Origin: Caballeronia hypogeia
GTDB taxonomy: Bacteria; Pseudomonadota; Gammaproteobacteria; Burkholderiales; Burkholderiaceae
Direction: 5' to 3'
Assembly: GCF_001544875.2 (NCBI RefSeq)
Contig: NZ_FCOA02000001.1
Location: 124,001 to 188,000, forward strand
Length of the DNA stretch: 64,000 nt
In this document: positions 8,792 through 18,091 of the stretch, piece after piece
How positions within the stretch are numbered: position 1 is the first letter of the stretch
Layout of the letters: every line of letters begins with the position of its first letter
Position numbers and translations under genes: made by a program
The notes under the pieces: model-generated
Told to the model about the DNA's origin: nothing
The model's input: only the letters and a program-made list of their open reading frames with translations
Database searches by the model: none

Positions 8792-11700
8792 ATGTCCGAC
8801 AGCAGACGATCCGTCGACCCGACCGAAGTTGGACAAGCCAAGCCCAGCGGCAACGCCGAGCGCGTGCTGTCGCGCGTCTTCAAAATCGTTCTGGTGATCG
8901 CGGCCATCGCGTACTTCGTGGTGGCGGGCGTGTATGTCGGTCTGCGCTATCTCGTGATGCCGCAGGTCGATTCGTTCAGGCCGCGCATCGAGCAGATGGT
9001 CTCGTCGCAGATTCACGCGCAACTGCACATCGGACGGATTTCGGCGCGCTGGTCGGGGCTTACGCCGACGCTCGATATCGACAACCTGCGCATCGACGCC
9101 GCCGATGGCTCGCCCGGACTCGCGGTGCCGCACGCGAGCGCGAGCATCGCATGGGGCTCGCTGATTCATCTGCGGCCCAAGCTCGCGGAACTCACCGTCG
9201 ACGGTCCCGACGTGATCATCGCGCGCGGTCCAGACGGCGCGTTGAGCGTCGCGGGCGTGCCGATTCCGACGCATCGCACCGGCTCCAACGCGTTCACGAC
9301 CTGGCTGCTCGGGCAGGACCACATTCTTCTGCGCGACGGCACGCTGCGCTGGCGTGACGCCGAACGCACGGCGCCCGAGATCGCGTTCAAGCGGCTGCAT
9401 CTGGCGATCGTCAACGACGGCACGCGCCATCGCGCCGCGCTCAAGGCGCCCGCCGACGGCGAAGTGCTGCACGGCCCGCTCGATCTGCGCGCCGACTTCC
9501 GCCACGAACCCTTCAGCGCGATGGGCGCGCCCGCGAACTGGACCGGCCAGGTCTATGTATCGACGGGACCGGTCGATCTGCCGACGCTCGCGCGCTATGT
9601 GAAGCTGCCGTTCACCATGTACGGCGGGCGCATCGACAACCGCATCTGGGTGAATTTCGCGCGCGGACATCTGCAAAGCGCGGCCGGCGAACTGAGCGGC
9701 GGCGAGATCGCGCTGCGCGTGGGCGCGGCGCAACCGCGTCTGGATCTGCCGATCGCGCGCCTGAACTGGAACGTGGAAAACAAGGACGGCACCTGGACGC
9801 TCGTCCTGCGCGATCTCCAGGCGGAGCTCGGCCAGCCGCCGCTCGACAATACGCCTGTCTCGCGCCTGCTCGCCTCGCATACGCTCACGGGCGTCTACCG
9901 GCCCGCGTCGGTCGGCCACGGCCAGATGTTCAACGTGAAAGGCGATCGCGTGGATCTGGGCGTGCTCGCGGAATTCCTGCGCGCGCTGCCCGTGCCCGCG
10001 CGCGTGCTCAACGAACTGGTGCGCTTCAATCCGCGCGGGCAGATCGCCGACTACACCATCTACACCGAGCGCGCGCCGCCGAAGACCGAGGAAGAAGCGA
10101 AGCGCCAGCGCGAGAAAGGCGATGCGCCGCTTCTGCACTACGCATTCAAGGGCGAGCTTCAGGGCATCAGCGTGCAGGCGCAGGAGCCGCCGCCCGGACT
10201 CACCATCAACAACCATCCGCGCGCGGGCATTCCGGGCGTCGAGAATCTGTGGGGCAATATCGACGCGAACGAGAAGGAAGGCCGGATCACCATCGACACG
10301 AAGAATGTGGCGGTGACCATTCCCGGCGCGTTCGACGATCCGCGCCTCACCTTCGATACGCTGCGCGGCAACGCGCGCTGGAACGTGGCGGATGCAATCG
10401 CGCCGGGCGAACTGCGCCGCGCGTTCACGATCCATCTCGAGACGCTGCACGTACAGAACGCCGACGCCGAAGGCGAAGTCACCGCCGATTACTGGAATCA
10501 GGGCCACGGGCGCGGCAATCTCGATCTGAAGGCGAAGGTCGCGCACCTGAAGGTGACGAGCCTCGTGCGCTATCTGCCGACGAGCCTCAACGAGCGCGTG
10601 CGCGTCTATCTCGGTCACGCGCTGCAGGCGGGCACCGCGAAGAACGGGACCATCGAAGTGCATGGCGACCTCACGCGCTTCCCTTACGCGAAGTTTCCCG
10701 ATGCGGGCATCTTCCGCATCAATGCGCCCTTCACGGGCGGCAAGTTCGATCCGACGCCCTTCCCGCCGCGCAAGATGGCCAACGGCGTGCCGAATTTCTG
10801 GCCTGCGTTCGAAGGCATCGACGGCACCTTCACGCTCGCGCAGAACAAGCTCGGCTTCGACATCGACCGGGGGCACTATCGCGGCGTGAAGGTCTCGAAG
10901 GTCGTCGGACGGATCGACGATACGGGCAATCGCGAGACGAAGCTGTGGATCGACGGCAAGGCGCGTGGCCCGCTCGCCGACATGCTCCAGTACGTCGACG
11001 ACAGCTCGCTCGGCGTGATGGCCAAGCACGCGACACGCAAGCTCGACGCGAAAGGCGACGCCGCGCTCGCGCTCACGCTCGGGATTCCCCGCTATCGCCC
11101 GCCCGCGCCGCAGCCGCCCATCAAGACCGAATACAAGGGTTCGCTCACGTTCGCCGACAACGAGATCGCGTACGGCAATCTGCCGCCGCTCACGCATCTG
11201 CGCGGCCGCGCCGATTTTGCCGCGAAGACCGTCACGCTCGACGGCCTGAGCGCGCAACTGCTCGGCGGCGATGTGCGCGCGAAAGGCGGCGTGCAGCCGG
11301 ACGGCAGCTATGCGATCGACGTGAACGGCCGCATCGGCGCCGACGCGGCCGGGCGGCTCAACAAGCGCATCCCGCCGCAGGCCGCCGAATTCATGAAGCG
11401 CATCAACGGCGCCGCGCCTTATGATCTGCACGTGCGCGGCGCGAGGAACGCGCTGCCGACCGTGCAGGCGAACTCCGATCTGACGGGACTCGGCATCGAT
11501 CTGCCTGCGCCGTTCGGCAAGGCGCAAGGAGCGCCGATGCCGCTCTCGTTCACCTTCGGACCCGCGCCGGGCGAGGCGTCGGATCTGCACGACGCGAAAC
11601 TGGTGTTCGGGCCCGTGCAGGCGCATTACCTGTTTCAGCAGATCGGCCGCGCGCAGGTGAAGATCGATCCGGAGAACGCCGCCGAGCCGATGAACATGCG

Positions 11701-13102
11701 CGCGCAACTGAAGGTCGCGCGTGGCGCGATCGCCGTGAACAAGCCGGCCGATCTGCCGGCCGAAGGCGTGAGCGCGGTCGCCGACCTGAACGAATTCGAT
11801 GCCGACGCATGGCGCAAGGTCTTCGCCGAAATCAGCGCGTCCGCGCCCCCTGCCGATGCCGCCGCCGTGAACGCGCCGCGCCCGCCGCTGAGCGAGAACG
11901 TCAAACAGTTCATCCCGACGCGCGCCGCCGTCCATGTCACGACGCTGCGGCTGCTCGACCGGCGCTGGGAGAATGTCGTGATCGGGGCGAGCGAGGCCGA
12001 TCGCAAGTGGCAGGCGAATGTCGCGTCGAATCAGGTGTCGGGTTACGTCTCGTGGATGCCCGGCGCGACGAAGGACAGCCCCGGCGCGTTGCAGGCGCGT
12101 TTCGCGAAGGTCGTGATTCCGGAGAAGACGGAAAACGATCTGGTCGGCAAGGTGGTCCGCCGGCCGCCGCGCAACATGCCGACCATCGATCTGATCGTCA
12201 ACGAGCTGGTGTTTCGCGGACACAGCCTCGGGCGTCTCGAAGTCGACGCACGCAACGAAGTCATCGCCGACGAACCGATCTGGACACTCGACAAGTTCGA
12301 GCTCGCCAACCCTGACGCGACGCTCACCGCGAACGCGACGTGGCGCACGCTGCCGGGCGGTGTGGTGAAGGCCGCCCAACCCGACAACAACGCGATGCCC
12401 TACGACACCGACGATGGCATCGCGCGCCGCACCTCGCTCGATTTCAAGCTCGACGTGAAGAACGGCGGCCAGTTGGTCGACCGCTTCGGCGCGCCACACG
12501 TGGTCAATTCGGGCAGCGGCACGATCGCGGGGCACGCCGCGTGGAACGGCGGGCCGACCACCGTCGATGTGAACACGCTCGACGGCAACGTCGCGGTCGA
12601 TCTGCGCCACGGCCAGATTCTGCGCGCGCCGGGCGCGGCGAAGTGGCTCGGCATCTTCAGCCTGCGCAGCCTCACGAACCTGCTCACGTTGCACTTCGAG
12701 GATGTCGTCGGGCAGGGTCTGCCGTTCGAGAAGATCACCGGCAACGCCAAAATCACCGATGGCATCAGCCGTACGGACGACTTCCTGATGGTCACCTCGC
12801 CCGCGCGGGTGCAGATGCAGGGCATCGTCGACATGCCGAAGGAAACGCAAGACCTGCACGTCAAGGTGATCCCCACAGTGGGCGCAGGCGCGGTCGCGCT
12901 GGGCGCGGCCGTCATCAATCCGCTGCTGGGCCTGGGCGCGCTCGCCGCCGATCTCGCATTGTCCGCATCGATTCAGAAAGCCTTCGCACTCGACTATTCG
13001 ATCACCGGCTCGTGGAGCAAACCCGTCGTCCAGCGGCTGGGTGGCGATCAGGGTAAGATCGAAACACCCGCCGCCGCCGTGGCTCCGTCCGCTGCCCGCT
13101 GA
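8792..13102 (+). CDS. yhdP: YhdP-family AsmA-like envelope protein
   Basis: This is a very large (1436-residue) protein with one N-terminal membrane segment (about residues 30-55, KIVLVIAAIAYFVVAGVYVG) followed by a long periplasmic region with repeated beta-strand-rich AsmA-type stretches. That is the layout of YhdP, which in E. coli helps phospholipid transport to the outer membrane. A hydrophobic Gly/Ala-rich segment occurs near the C-terminus (about residues 1365-1400). The neighbour order yhdP then tldD is shared with enterobacteria. Assignment is by architecture and context; function in this organism is inferred. Confidence 0.88.
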   Translation: MSDSRRSVDPTEVGQAKPSGNAERVLSRVFKIVLVIAAIAYFVVAGVYVGLRYLVMPQVDSFRPRIEQMVSSQIHAQLHIGRISARWSGLTPTLDIDNLRIDAADGSPGLAVPHASASIAWGSLIHLRPKLAELTVDGPDVIIARGPDGALSVAGVPIPTHRTGSNAFTTWLLGQDHILLRDGTLRWRDAERTAPEIAFKRLHLAIVNDGTRHRAALKAPADGEVLHGPLDLRADFRHEPFSAMGAPANWTGQVYVSTGPVDLPTLARYVKLPFTMYGGRIDNRIWVNFARGHLQSAAGELSGGEIALRVGAAQPRLDLPIARLNWNVENKDGTWTLVLRDLQAELGQPPLDNTPVSRLLASHTLTGVYRPASVGHGQMFNVKGDRVDLGVLAEFLRALPVPARVLNELVRFNPRGQIADYTIYTERAPPKTEEEAKRQREKGDAPLLHYAFKGELQGISVQAQEPPPGLTINNHPRAGIPGVENLWGNIDANEKEGRITIDTKNVAVTIPGAFDDPRLTFDTLRGNARWNVADAIAPGELRRAFTIHLETLHVQNADAEGEVTADYWNQGHGRGNLDLKAKVAHLKVTSLVRYLPTSLNERVRVYLGHALQAGTAKNGTIEVHGDLTRFPYAKFPDAGIFRINAPFTGGKFDPTPFPPRKMANGVPNFWPAFEGIDGTFTLAQNKLGFDIDRGHYRGVKVSKVVGRIDDTGNRETKLWIDGKARGPLADMLQYVDDSSLGVMAKHATRKLDAKGDAALALTLGIPRYRPPAPQPPIKTEYKGSLTFADNEIAYGNLPPLTHLRGRADFAAKTVTLDGLSAQLLGGDVRAKGGVQPDGSYAIDVNGRIGADAAGRLNKRIPPQAAEFMKRINGAAPYDLHVRGARNALPTVQANSDLTGLGIDLPAPFGKAQGAPMPLSFTFGPAPGEASDLHDAKLVFGPVQAHYLFQQIGRAQVKIDPENAAEPMNMRAQLKVARGAIAVNKPADLPAEGVSAVADLNEFDADAWRKVFAEISASAPPADAAAVNAPRPPLSENVKQFIPTRAAVHVTTLRLLDRRWENVVIGASEADRKWQANVASNQVSGYVSWMPGATKDSPGALQARFAKVVIPEKTENDLVGKVVRRPPRNMPTIDLIVNELVFRGHSLGRLEVDARNEVIADEPIWTLDKFELANPDATLTANATWRTLPGGVVKAAQPDNNAMPYDTDDGIARRTSLDFKLDVKNGGQLVDRFGAPHVVNSGSGTIAGHAAWNGGPTTVDVNTLDGNVAVDLRHGQILRAPGAAKWLGIFSLRSLTNLLTLHFEDVVGQGLPFEKITGNAKITDGISRTDDFLMVTSPARVQMQGIVDMPKETQDLHVKVIPTVGAGAVALGAAVINPLLGLGALAADLALSASIQKAFALDYSITGSWSKPVVQRLGGDQGKIETPAAAVAPSAAR

Positions 13103-13141
13103 AAAACGGGCGTTACCGAGCGCGTCGGCGACGCCGTTTTC
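13103..13141 (+). terminator. Probable intrinsic terminator after yhdP
   Basis: An imperfect hairpin directly after the yhdP stop: AAAACGGGCGT pairs with ACGCCGTTTT (one bulged G) around a 17-nt loop and ends in TTTT. The long loop and short T run lower confidence. Confidence 0.4.
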
Positions 13142-13170
13142 GTCCCCATTTTTATCAGCGCACTTCACAC

Positions 13171-14004
13171 ATGAGCGAAAGATCGAGCGAAAACACGGGC
13201 AAGCCGTTTCAGGTCGCCGCGCTGCAAATGGTCAGCACGCCGGATCGTGACCGCAATCTGTCCGACGCCGGACAACTCATCGCGCAGGCTGCGCGCGACG
13301 GAGCGCAACTGATGCTCCTGCCCGAATATTTCTGCTACATGGGCATGAAGGACACCGACAAACTCGCGATCCGCGAGACGCCGGGCAAAGGTCCCATCCA
13401 GCAATTTCTTGCGGACGCGGCGCGCGAGCATCGCGTATGGATCATCGGCGGGACGCTGCCGCTGCAATCCGAGGAAGCGGATCGCGTGCTGAACACGACG
13501 CTCGTGTTCGATCCGTCCGGCAAGCAGGTCGCGCGCTACGACAAGATTCATCTGTTCAATTTCGAGAAAGGCGAAGACAAGTTCGACGAAGCGCGCACCA
13601 TCCGCCCGGGCAGCGAAGTGCGAACCTTCGATGCGCCGTTCGGGCGCGTCGGCTTGTCGGTGTGCTACGACCTGCGCTTTCCGGAGCTGTATCGAAAGCT
13701 AGGCGATTGCGCGCTGATGGTCGTGCCGTCCGCGTTCACCTACACGACCGGACGCGCGCACTGGGAGACGCTGCTCAAGGCGCGCGCCGTCGAGAACCAG
13801 TGCTATGTGCTCGCCGCGGCGCAAGGCGGCAATCATGAGAACGGGCGACGCACCTGGGGTCACAGCATGCTGATCGATCCGTGGGGCGAAATCGTCGATG
13901 TAAAGGACGAGGGACCGGGCGTCGTGATCGGCGGCATCGACCTCGAACGCATCGCCGCCGTGCGGCAGAGCCTGCCGGCGTACCGGCATCGCGTGATCGG
14001 CTGA
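13171..14004 (+). CDS. Carbon-nitrogen hydrolase (nitrilase superfamily)
   Basis: This is a 277-residue enzyme of the nitrilase/omega-amidase fold. The three catalytic residues are visible: Glu in MLLPEYFC (about residue 52), Lys in YDKIHLFNFE (about 128) and Cys in SVCYDLRFPELY (about 162). The sequence resembles the Nit1/Nit2 branch, whose members repair deaminated glutathione or deamidate keto-acid amides; the exact substrate cannot be read from the sequence. It lies between yhdP and tldD on the same strand. Confidence 0.9.
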   Translation: MSERSSENTGKPFQVAALQMVSTPDRDRNLSDAGQLIAQAARDGAQLMLLPEYFCYMGMKDTDKLAIRETPGKGPIQQFLADAAREHRVWIIGGTLPLQSEEADRVLNTTLVFDPSGKQVARYDKIHLFNFEKGEDKFDEARTIRPGSEVRTFDAPFGRVGLSVCYDLRFPELYRKLGDCALMVVPSAFTYTTGRAHWETLLKARAVENQCYVLAAAQGGNHENGRRTWGHSMLIDPWGEIVDVKDEGPGVVIGGIDLERIAAVRQSLPAYRHRVIG

Positions 14005-14124
14005 AGCGCAACTTGAAGACGCGGGTTTCCCCCCGCACATCACCCTGACAGAATCAGCCCTTAGAATAGGCTGCAATTCGTCTGAAATATCATCGAACGT
14101 CACAGAACTCGCAATAGGCACCGC

Positions 14125-15591
14125 ATGAACATCATCGAACCCGGCATTCGCAACCTGGTCACGGCGAAGGACGTTTTGCTCACGCCCTATGGCCTCGACG
14201 AAGGGCTGATCACGCGCACGCTCGCGGAGATCTTCGAACATCGCGTCGATTACGCCGACCTCTATTTCCAGTCCACGCGCAGCGAAGCGTGGAGCCTCGA
14301 GGAAGGCATCGTCAAATCGGGCAGCTTCAGCATCGATCAGGGCGTGGGCGTGCGCGCCGTGTCCGGCGAGCGCACCGCGTTCGCTTACTCCGATGACCTC
14401 TCGCCCGAGTCGATCCGCCAGGCGGCGATCGCCACGCGCGCGATCGCCAAGGCCGGCGGCGGCAAGCATCGCGTGAAACCGGCGAGTTCGCTCACCGGCG
14501 TGTCGGGCCGCGATCTTTATCTGGCCGCCGATCCGCTGCATTCGCTCGAGGCCACCGCGAAGGTGAAGCTCCTGGAGCGCGTCGAGCAGATGGCGCGCGC
14601 GAAAGATCCGCGCATCACGCAGGTGATGGCCGGCATGGCCGGCGAATACGACGTCGTGCTCGTCGCGCGCAGTGATGGCGCGCTCGCGGCGGATGTGCGC
14701 CCGCTCGTGCGCGTGTCGGTGACGGTGATCGCCGAGCAGAACGGACGACGCGAAATCGGCACGGGAGGTGGCGGCGGACGTTTCGACTACGGCTATTTCA
14801 CCGATGCGATCCTGCAGAAGTACGTCGATGACGCCGTGCATGCCGCTCTCGTGAACCTCGAAGCGCGCCCCGCTCCGGCTGGCGCGATGACCGTCGTGCT
14901 CGGGCCGGGCTGGCCGGGCGTGCTGTTGCACGAAGCGGTCGGACATGGTCTGGAAGGCGATTTCAACCGCAAGGGATCGTCGGCGTTCGCGGGACGCATC
15001 GGCGAGCAGGTGGCGGCGAAGGGCGTCACGGTCGTGGATGACGGCACGCTGCCGAATCGTCGCGGCTCGCTCAATATCGACGATGAAGGCAACCCCACGC
15101 AATGCACGACGCTGATCGAGGACGGCATTCTCAAGGGCTACATTCAGGATTCTCTGAACGCGCGCCTGATGAAGATGCCCGTAACGGGCAATGCGCGCCG
15201 CGAGTCGTATGCCGCGCTGCCGATGCCGCGCATGACCAACACGTACATGCTCAACGGCGACAAGGACCCGCAGGAGATTCTGGCGTCGGTGAAGAACGGC
15301 TTGTACGCGGTGAATTTCGGCGGCGGTCAGGTCGATATCACCAACGGCAAGTTCGTGTTCTCGGCGTCCGAGGCGTACATGATCGAGAACGGCAAGATCA
15401 CGTATCCGGTGAAGGGCGCGACGCTGATCGGCAGCGGTCCGGAATCGCTCAAGTACGTGACGATGATCGGCAACGACATGTCGCTGGATAGCGGCGTGGG
15501 CGTCTGCGGCAAGGAAGGTCAGAGCGTGCCGGTGGGCGTCGGTCAGCCGACCTTGCGCATCGAGAAGATGACGGTGGGTGGTACTGTTTGA
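14125..15591 (+). CDS. tldD: Metalloprotease TldD
   Basis: TldD forms a heterodimeric zinc protease with TldE/PmbA that trims unfolded peptides and modified peptide precursors. The 488-residue protein carries the HEAVGH metal-binding motif (about residues 272-277, in [14 protein letters not shown]) and the Gly-rich C-terminal region ending in [18 protein letters not shown]. The length is typical (about 480). The partner gene is not in the window. A 120-bp gap separates it from the nitrilase gene. Confidence 0.96.
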   Translation: MNIIEPGIRNLVTAKDVLLTPYGLDEGLITRTLAEIFEHRVDYADLYFQSTRSEAWSLEEGIVKSGSFSIDQGVGVRAVSGERTAFAYSDDLSPESIRQAAIATRAIAKAGGGKHRVKPASSLTGVSGRDLYLAADPLHSLEATAKVKLLERVEQMARAKDPRITQVMAGMAGEYDVVLVARSDGALAADVRPLVRVSVTVIAEQNGRREIGTGGGGGRFDYGYFTDAILQKYVDDAVHAALVNLEARPAPAGAMTVVLGPGWPGVLLHEAVGHGLEGDFNRKGSSAFAGRIGEQVAAKGVTVVDDGTLPNRRGSLNIDDEGNPTQCTTLIEDGILKGYIQDSLNARLMKMPVTGNARRESYAALPMPRMTNTYMLNGDKDPQEILASVKNGLYAVNFGGGQVDITNGKFVFSASEAYMIENGKITYPVKGATLIGSGPESLKYVTMIGNDMSLDSGVGVCGKEGQSVPVGVGQPTLRIEKMTVGGTV

Positions 15592-15690
15592 GGTTTTGCA
15601 GGTTGCGCGGGAATTCCGCATTGTCGGGGCGCATTTCTGGCGTGTTTGCTCGCTCCGATGCGGAATATCCGCGTTTTCACCACTGCAGGG

Positions 15691-15720
15691 TTGTCAGCGC
15701 CGCAGGTTTGCGGTTATAAA
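15691..15720 (+). promoter_or_regulatory. Sigma-70 promoter of the aroG leader
   Basis: TTGTCA (15691-15696) and TTATAA (15714-15719) are separated by 17 bp, close to the consensus for both boxes. The predicted transcription start is near 15726-15728, about 42 nt before the leader-peptide ATG and about 220 nt before aroG. Confidence 0.65.
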
Positions 15721-15768
15721 AGCAGTCACAACTTTTTCGACCGACGTTCGATTCCTTTCCGATCCATC

Positions 15769-15834
15769 ATGTCCGCCAAGTTTTATTTTTATTTCTTTTG
15801 GCATCTCAAGCCGCTGGCGGATCGAGAGGGGTAA
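15769..15834 (+). CDS. Aromatic-rich leader peptide of the aroG attenuator
   Basis: This is a 21-codon ORF reading MSAK, then FYFYFFW, then HLKPLADREG and a TAA stop. Seven consecutive codons specify Phe (four), Tyr (two) or Trp (one), the three end products of the pathway that aroG opens. The codons for residues 2-4 contain RNA segment 1 of the attenuator and those for residues 15-17 contain segment 2, so ribosome position decides which RNA hairpin forms. No strong Shine-Dalgarno is visible. The peptide resembles PheL/TrpL-type leaders in logic but precedes a DAHP synthase gene. Confidence 0.85.
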   Translation: MSAKFYFYFFWHLKPLADREG

Positions 15835-15898
15835 GTCTTACACAGGTCGAACAGACCGAATTCCCGAAAAACCGCCAGCGAGTCTGGCGGTTTTTTTT
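15773..15898 (+). promoter_or_regulatory. Transcription attenuator (segments 1-4) controlling aroG
   Basis: Four segments can be read. Segment 1 CCGCCA (15773-15778) pairs with TGGCGG (15815-15820). Segment 2 CGCTGGCGG (15812-15820) pairs over 9 bp with segment 3 CCGCCAGCG (15872-15880), forming an antiterminator. Segment 3 ACCGCCAG (15871-15878) pairs with segment 4 CTGGCGGT (15884-15891), forming the terminator. A ribosome stalled in the aromatic codons covers segment 1 and frees 2 to pair with 3, so transcription continues. A ribosome reaching the stop codon covers segment 2, so 3:4 forms and transcription stops. Confidence 0.85.
15867..15898 (+). terminator. Attenuator terminator hairpin before aroG
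   Basis: An 8-bp GC-rich stem, extended by four A-T pairs, with a CGAGT loop and eight T residues (15891-15898). It lies about 50 bp before the aroG ATG, so it can only act on transcripts that would otherwise enter aroG. Confidence 0.9.
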
Positions 15899-15949
15899 CG
15901 CCCTTTCGCCCTTTTTAGTTCGAATCACACGCGCTGTAGGAGAACAGAA

Positions 15950-17023
15950 ATGCCCCCGCACAATACCGATGACGTACGCATCCGTGAGCTCAAAGAGCTG
16001 ACCCCGCCCGCGCACCTGATCCGCGAGTTCCCTTGCGCCGAGCCTGTTTCCGAGCTGATCTACAACGCGCGACAGTCGATGCATCGCATTCTTCATGGGA
16101 TGGATGACCGGTTGATCGTGATCGTCGGGCCGTGCTCGATTCATGATCCGAAGGCGGCGATGGAGTACGCGGGACGGTTGATCGAGCAGCGCAAGCGCTT
16201 TGCCGGTGAGCTGGAAATCGTGATGCGGGTGTACTTCGAGAAGCCGCGAACGACGGTCGGCTGGAAGGGGCTGATCAATGATCCGTATATGGATAACAGC
16301 TTCAAGATCAACGATGGTTTGCGGAAGGCTCGCGAGCTTCTGATGAATATCAATGAGATGGGGCTTCCGGCTGGAACGGAATACCTCGATATGATCAGTC
16401 CGCAGTACATCGCTGACCTCATTTCGTGGGGGGCGATTGGGGCGCGGACGACCGAATCTCAAGTTCACCGCGAGTTGGCTTCTGGTTTGTCCTGCCCGGT
16501 CGGGTTCAAGAATGGCACGGATGGGAATGTGAAGATTGCCGTCGATGCAATCAAGGCGGCGTCGCAGCCTCACCATTTCCTGTCGGTGACGAAGGGCGGG
16601 CATTCGGCGATTGTTTCGACAGCGGGGAATGAGGATTGCCACATTATTCTGCGTGGCGGTAAAGCGCCGAACTACGATGCGGCGAGTGTCGATGCTGCTT
16701 GTAGCGATATCGGGAAGGCTGGATTAGCGGCGCGGTTGATGATCGATGCGAGTCACGCTAATAGCTCGAAGAAGCATGAGAATCAGATTCCCGTGTGCGA
16801 AGACATCGGCCGTCAACTCGCCGCAGGCGATGAACGGATTGTCGGAGTGATGGTGGAATCGCATCTTGTTGCTGGGCGGCAGGATTTGAAGGAAGGATGC
16901 GAATTGATCTACGGGCAGAGCATTACGGATGCCTGTATTGGGTGGGATGAGAGCGTGAGGGTGTTGGAGGGATTGGCGGAAGCCGTTAAGCAGCGGCGGG
17001 TGGTGCGAGGCGGCGGTAATTAA
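15950..17023 (+). CDS. aroG: 3-deoxy-7-phosphoheptulonate (DAHP) synthase, class I
   Basis: This enzyme condenses phosphoenolpyruvate with erythrose 4-phosphate, the first step of aromatic amino-acid synthesis. The 357-residue product has GPCSIHDPKAAMEYA (about residues 63-77), KPRTTVGWKGL and the C-terminal DASHANSSKKHENQ segment of AroFGH-type enzymes. The ATG has a good Shine-Dalgarno (GTAGGAGA, about 8 bp upstream). Expression is predicted to be set by the attenuator just upstream. Codon choice is less GC-biased than in neighbours; for example a rare TTA and many GGG and GGA codons occur in the last third. Confidence 0.95.
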   Translation: MPPHNTDDVRIRELKELTPPAHLIREFPCAEPVSELIYNARQSMHRILHGMDDRLIVIVGPCSIHDPKAAMEYAGRLIEQRKRFAGELEIVMRVYFEKPRTTVGWKGLINDPYMDNSFKINDGLRKARELLMNINEMGLPAGTEYLDMISPQYIADLISWGAIGARTTESQVHRELASGLSCPVGFKNGTDGNVKIAVDAIKAASQPHHFLSVTKGGHSAIVSTAGNEDCHIILRGGKAPNYDAASVDAACSDIGKAGLAARLMIDASHANSSKKHENQIPVCEDIGRQLAAGDERIVGVMVESHLVAGRQDLKEGCELIYGQSITDACIGWDESVRVLEGLAEAVKQRRVVRGGGN

Positions 17024-17032
17024 CCGGCGCAT

Positions 17033-17057
17033 GCGGTCGCGGAAGTCTCGCGACCGC
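17033..17057. terminator. Hairpin between convergent aroG and pduO-type gene
   Basis: GCGGTCGCG pairs with CGCGACCGC across a 7-nt loop in the 76-bp gap between the two convergent stop codons. There is no T run on either side, so intrinsic termination is uncertain. Confidence 0.4.
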
Positions 17058-17099
17058 CAGCTATTCCCCGGCAAACTATCAGAAAGCGGCGGCGAACAT

Positions 17100-17663
17100 T
17101 CAGGCATCGGTTCCTTGTCGGGTTTTCCACTGAACATCCTTGCCGCCATCCGCGCGATTCAACACCCGCGCGAAGACGAATAGCAAATCCGACAACCGAT
17201 TCACATATCTCCGCGGCGCTTCATTCACTCCCGCCGCCTCGACGCGCCCCAGCGCCACGATTACCCTCTCCGCCCGCCGACAAACCGTCCGCGCAACGTG
17301 AGCAAGGGCCGCCGCTCTCGACCCGCCCGGCAAAATAAACTCCTTTAACGGCGGAAGCGTCGCGTTGTACTCCGCGAGCCACGTATCGAGGCGTGCGAGA
17401 TGCGATTCCTGAATCATCGAATGTCCGGGAATTGACAACTCACCACCGAGATCGAAGAGATCGTTCTGAATCCGCGTCAATGCATCACGGACATCGGAAG
17501 GCATCGGTTCACAAAGCAGAACGCCAATACAAGAATTCAACTCATCCACATCTCCGATCGCGGCGATGCGCGCATCGTCTTTCGGCACGCGGCTACCATC
17601 GCCCAAACCAGTCGTACCGTCATCTCCGGTGCGCGTGGCGATCTTGCTCAAGCGGTGACCCAT
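17100..17663 (-). CDS. PduO-type cob(I)alamin adenosyltransferase
   Basis: The 187-residue product transfers the adenosyl group of ATP to cob(I)alamin to make coenzyme B12. It shows the family's N-terminal ATP-binding motif TRTGDDGTTGLGDGSRVPKDD (in part, residues ~9-28), GDVDELNS, and the C-terminal RYVNRLSDLLFVFAR signature. The ATG at 17663 is chosen because GGGGAG lies 6 bp before it; a GTG three bases upstream is also possible. It converges on aroG. No cobalamin riboswitch is visible upstream. Confidence 0.92.
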   Translation of the reverse strand: MGHRLSKIATRTGDDGTTGLGDGSRVPKDDARIAAIGDVDELNSCIGVLLCEPMPSDVRDALTRIQNDLFDLGGELSIPGHSMIQESHLARLDTWLAEYNATLPPLKEFILPGGSRAAALAHVARTVCRRAERVIVALGRVEAAGVNEAPRRYVNRLSDLLFVFARVLNRADGGKDVQWKTRQGTDA

Positions 17664-17708
17664 CACAGACTCCCCGAATCAAAGAAAAGCAGACAAAAAG
17701 GTCGACCC

Positions 17709-17714
17709 ATTATA
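17709..17714 (-). promoter_or_regulatory. Candidate -10 box of the adenosyltransferase gene
   Basis: A perfect TATAAT on the minus strand with a TG a few bases upstream, 45 bp before the gene start. The -35 region is weak. Confidence 0.45.
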
Positions 17715-18091
17715 GGCACGCCCCAGCGCCCTAAAACCGCGTCCGGAAAATCGCCCCAAACCGCCGCGCCTCCGCCGGCAAAACCCCGCCCCGCCGACCC
17801 ACGCCTCAAACGCGTAAAATGAGATAAAGCTTTCGCGCGAATCGAGAACGGCGAGTTGGAAAGACGACGGGAGAAAGGGCGAAAAAGCGGCAATCCGGCA
17901 AGAGTCGACAACCCGCCAAACGCAGCACACCCCGTATTCAACCCAGCGAACCCGACCACATCACGCGAAACCCGCAACACCCATACCAAGCGCGACCGTC
18001 AAGCAAGCACGCAAGACCAGCGCAACCGCAGAACCAAGCCGCACAACCAACAACACAAAGCGCAAAAGCCGCCTCGCCCGGAGACACGCAC
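17715..18091. other. Intergenic region between divergent genes, no gene seen
   Basis: This is the rest of the gap between the adenosyltransferase and the flavoprotein gene. A TAAAAT hexamer at 17815-17820 is a possible plus-strand -10. The part from about 17830 to 18090 is A/C-rich on the plus strand and can be read as a short Arg/Lys/Asn/Pro-rich frame that looks like composition noise. Confidence 0.5.

Noticed and set aside
8753..13168. A 1471-codon open frame on the minus strand, opposite yhdP
   Set aside because: Arg/His/Asp-rich composition typical of the antisense frame of a GC-rich gene; no domain motifs, and the plus-strand frame has clear YhdP architecture.
17664..17830. Cobalamin riboswitch upstream of the adenosyltransferase gene
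   Set aside because: The leader from the predicted promoter is only about 35-40 nt and no B12-box-like sequence is present.
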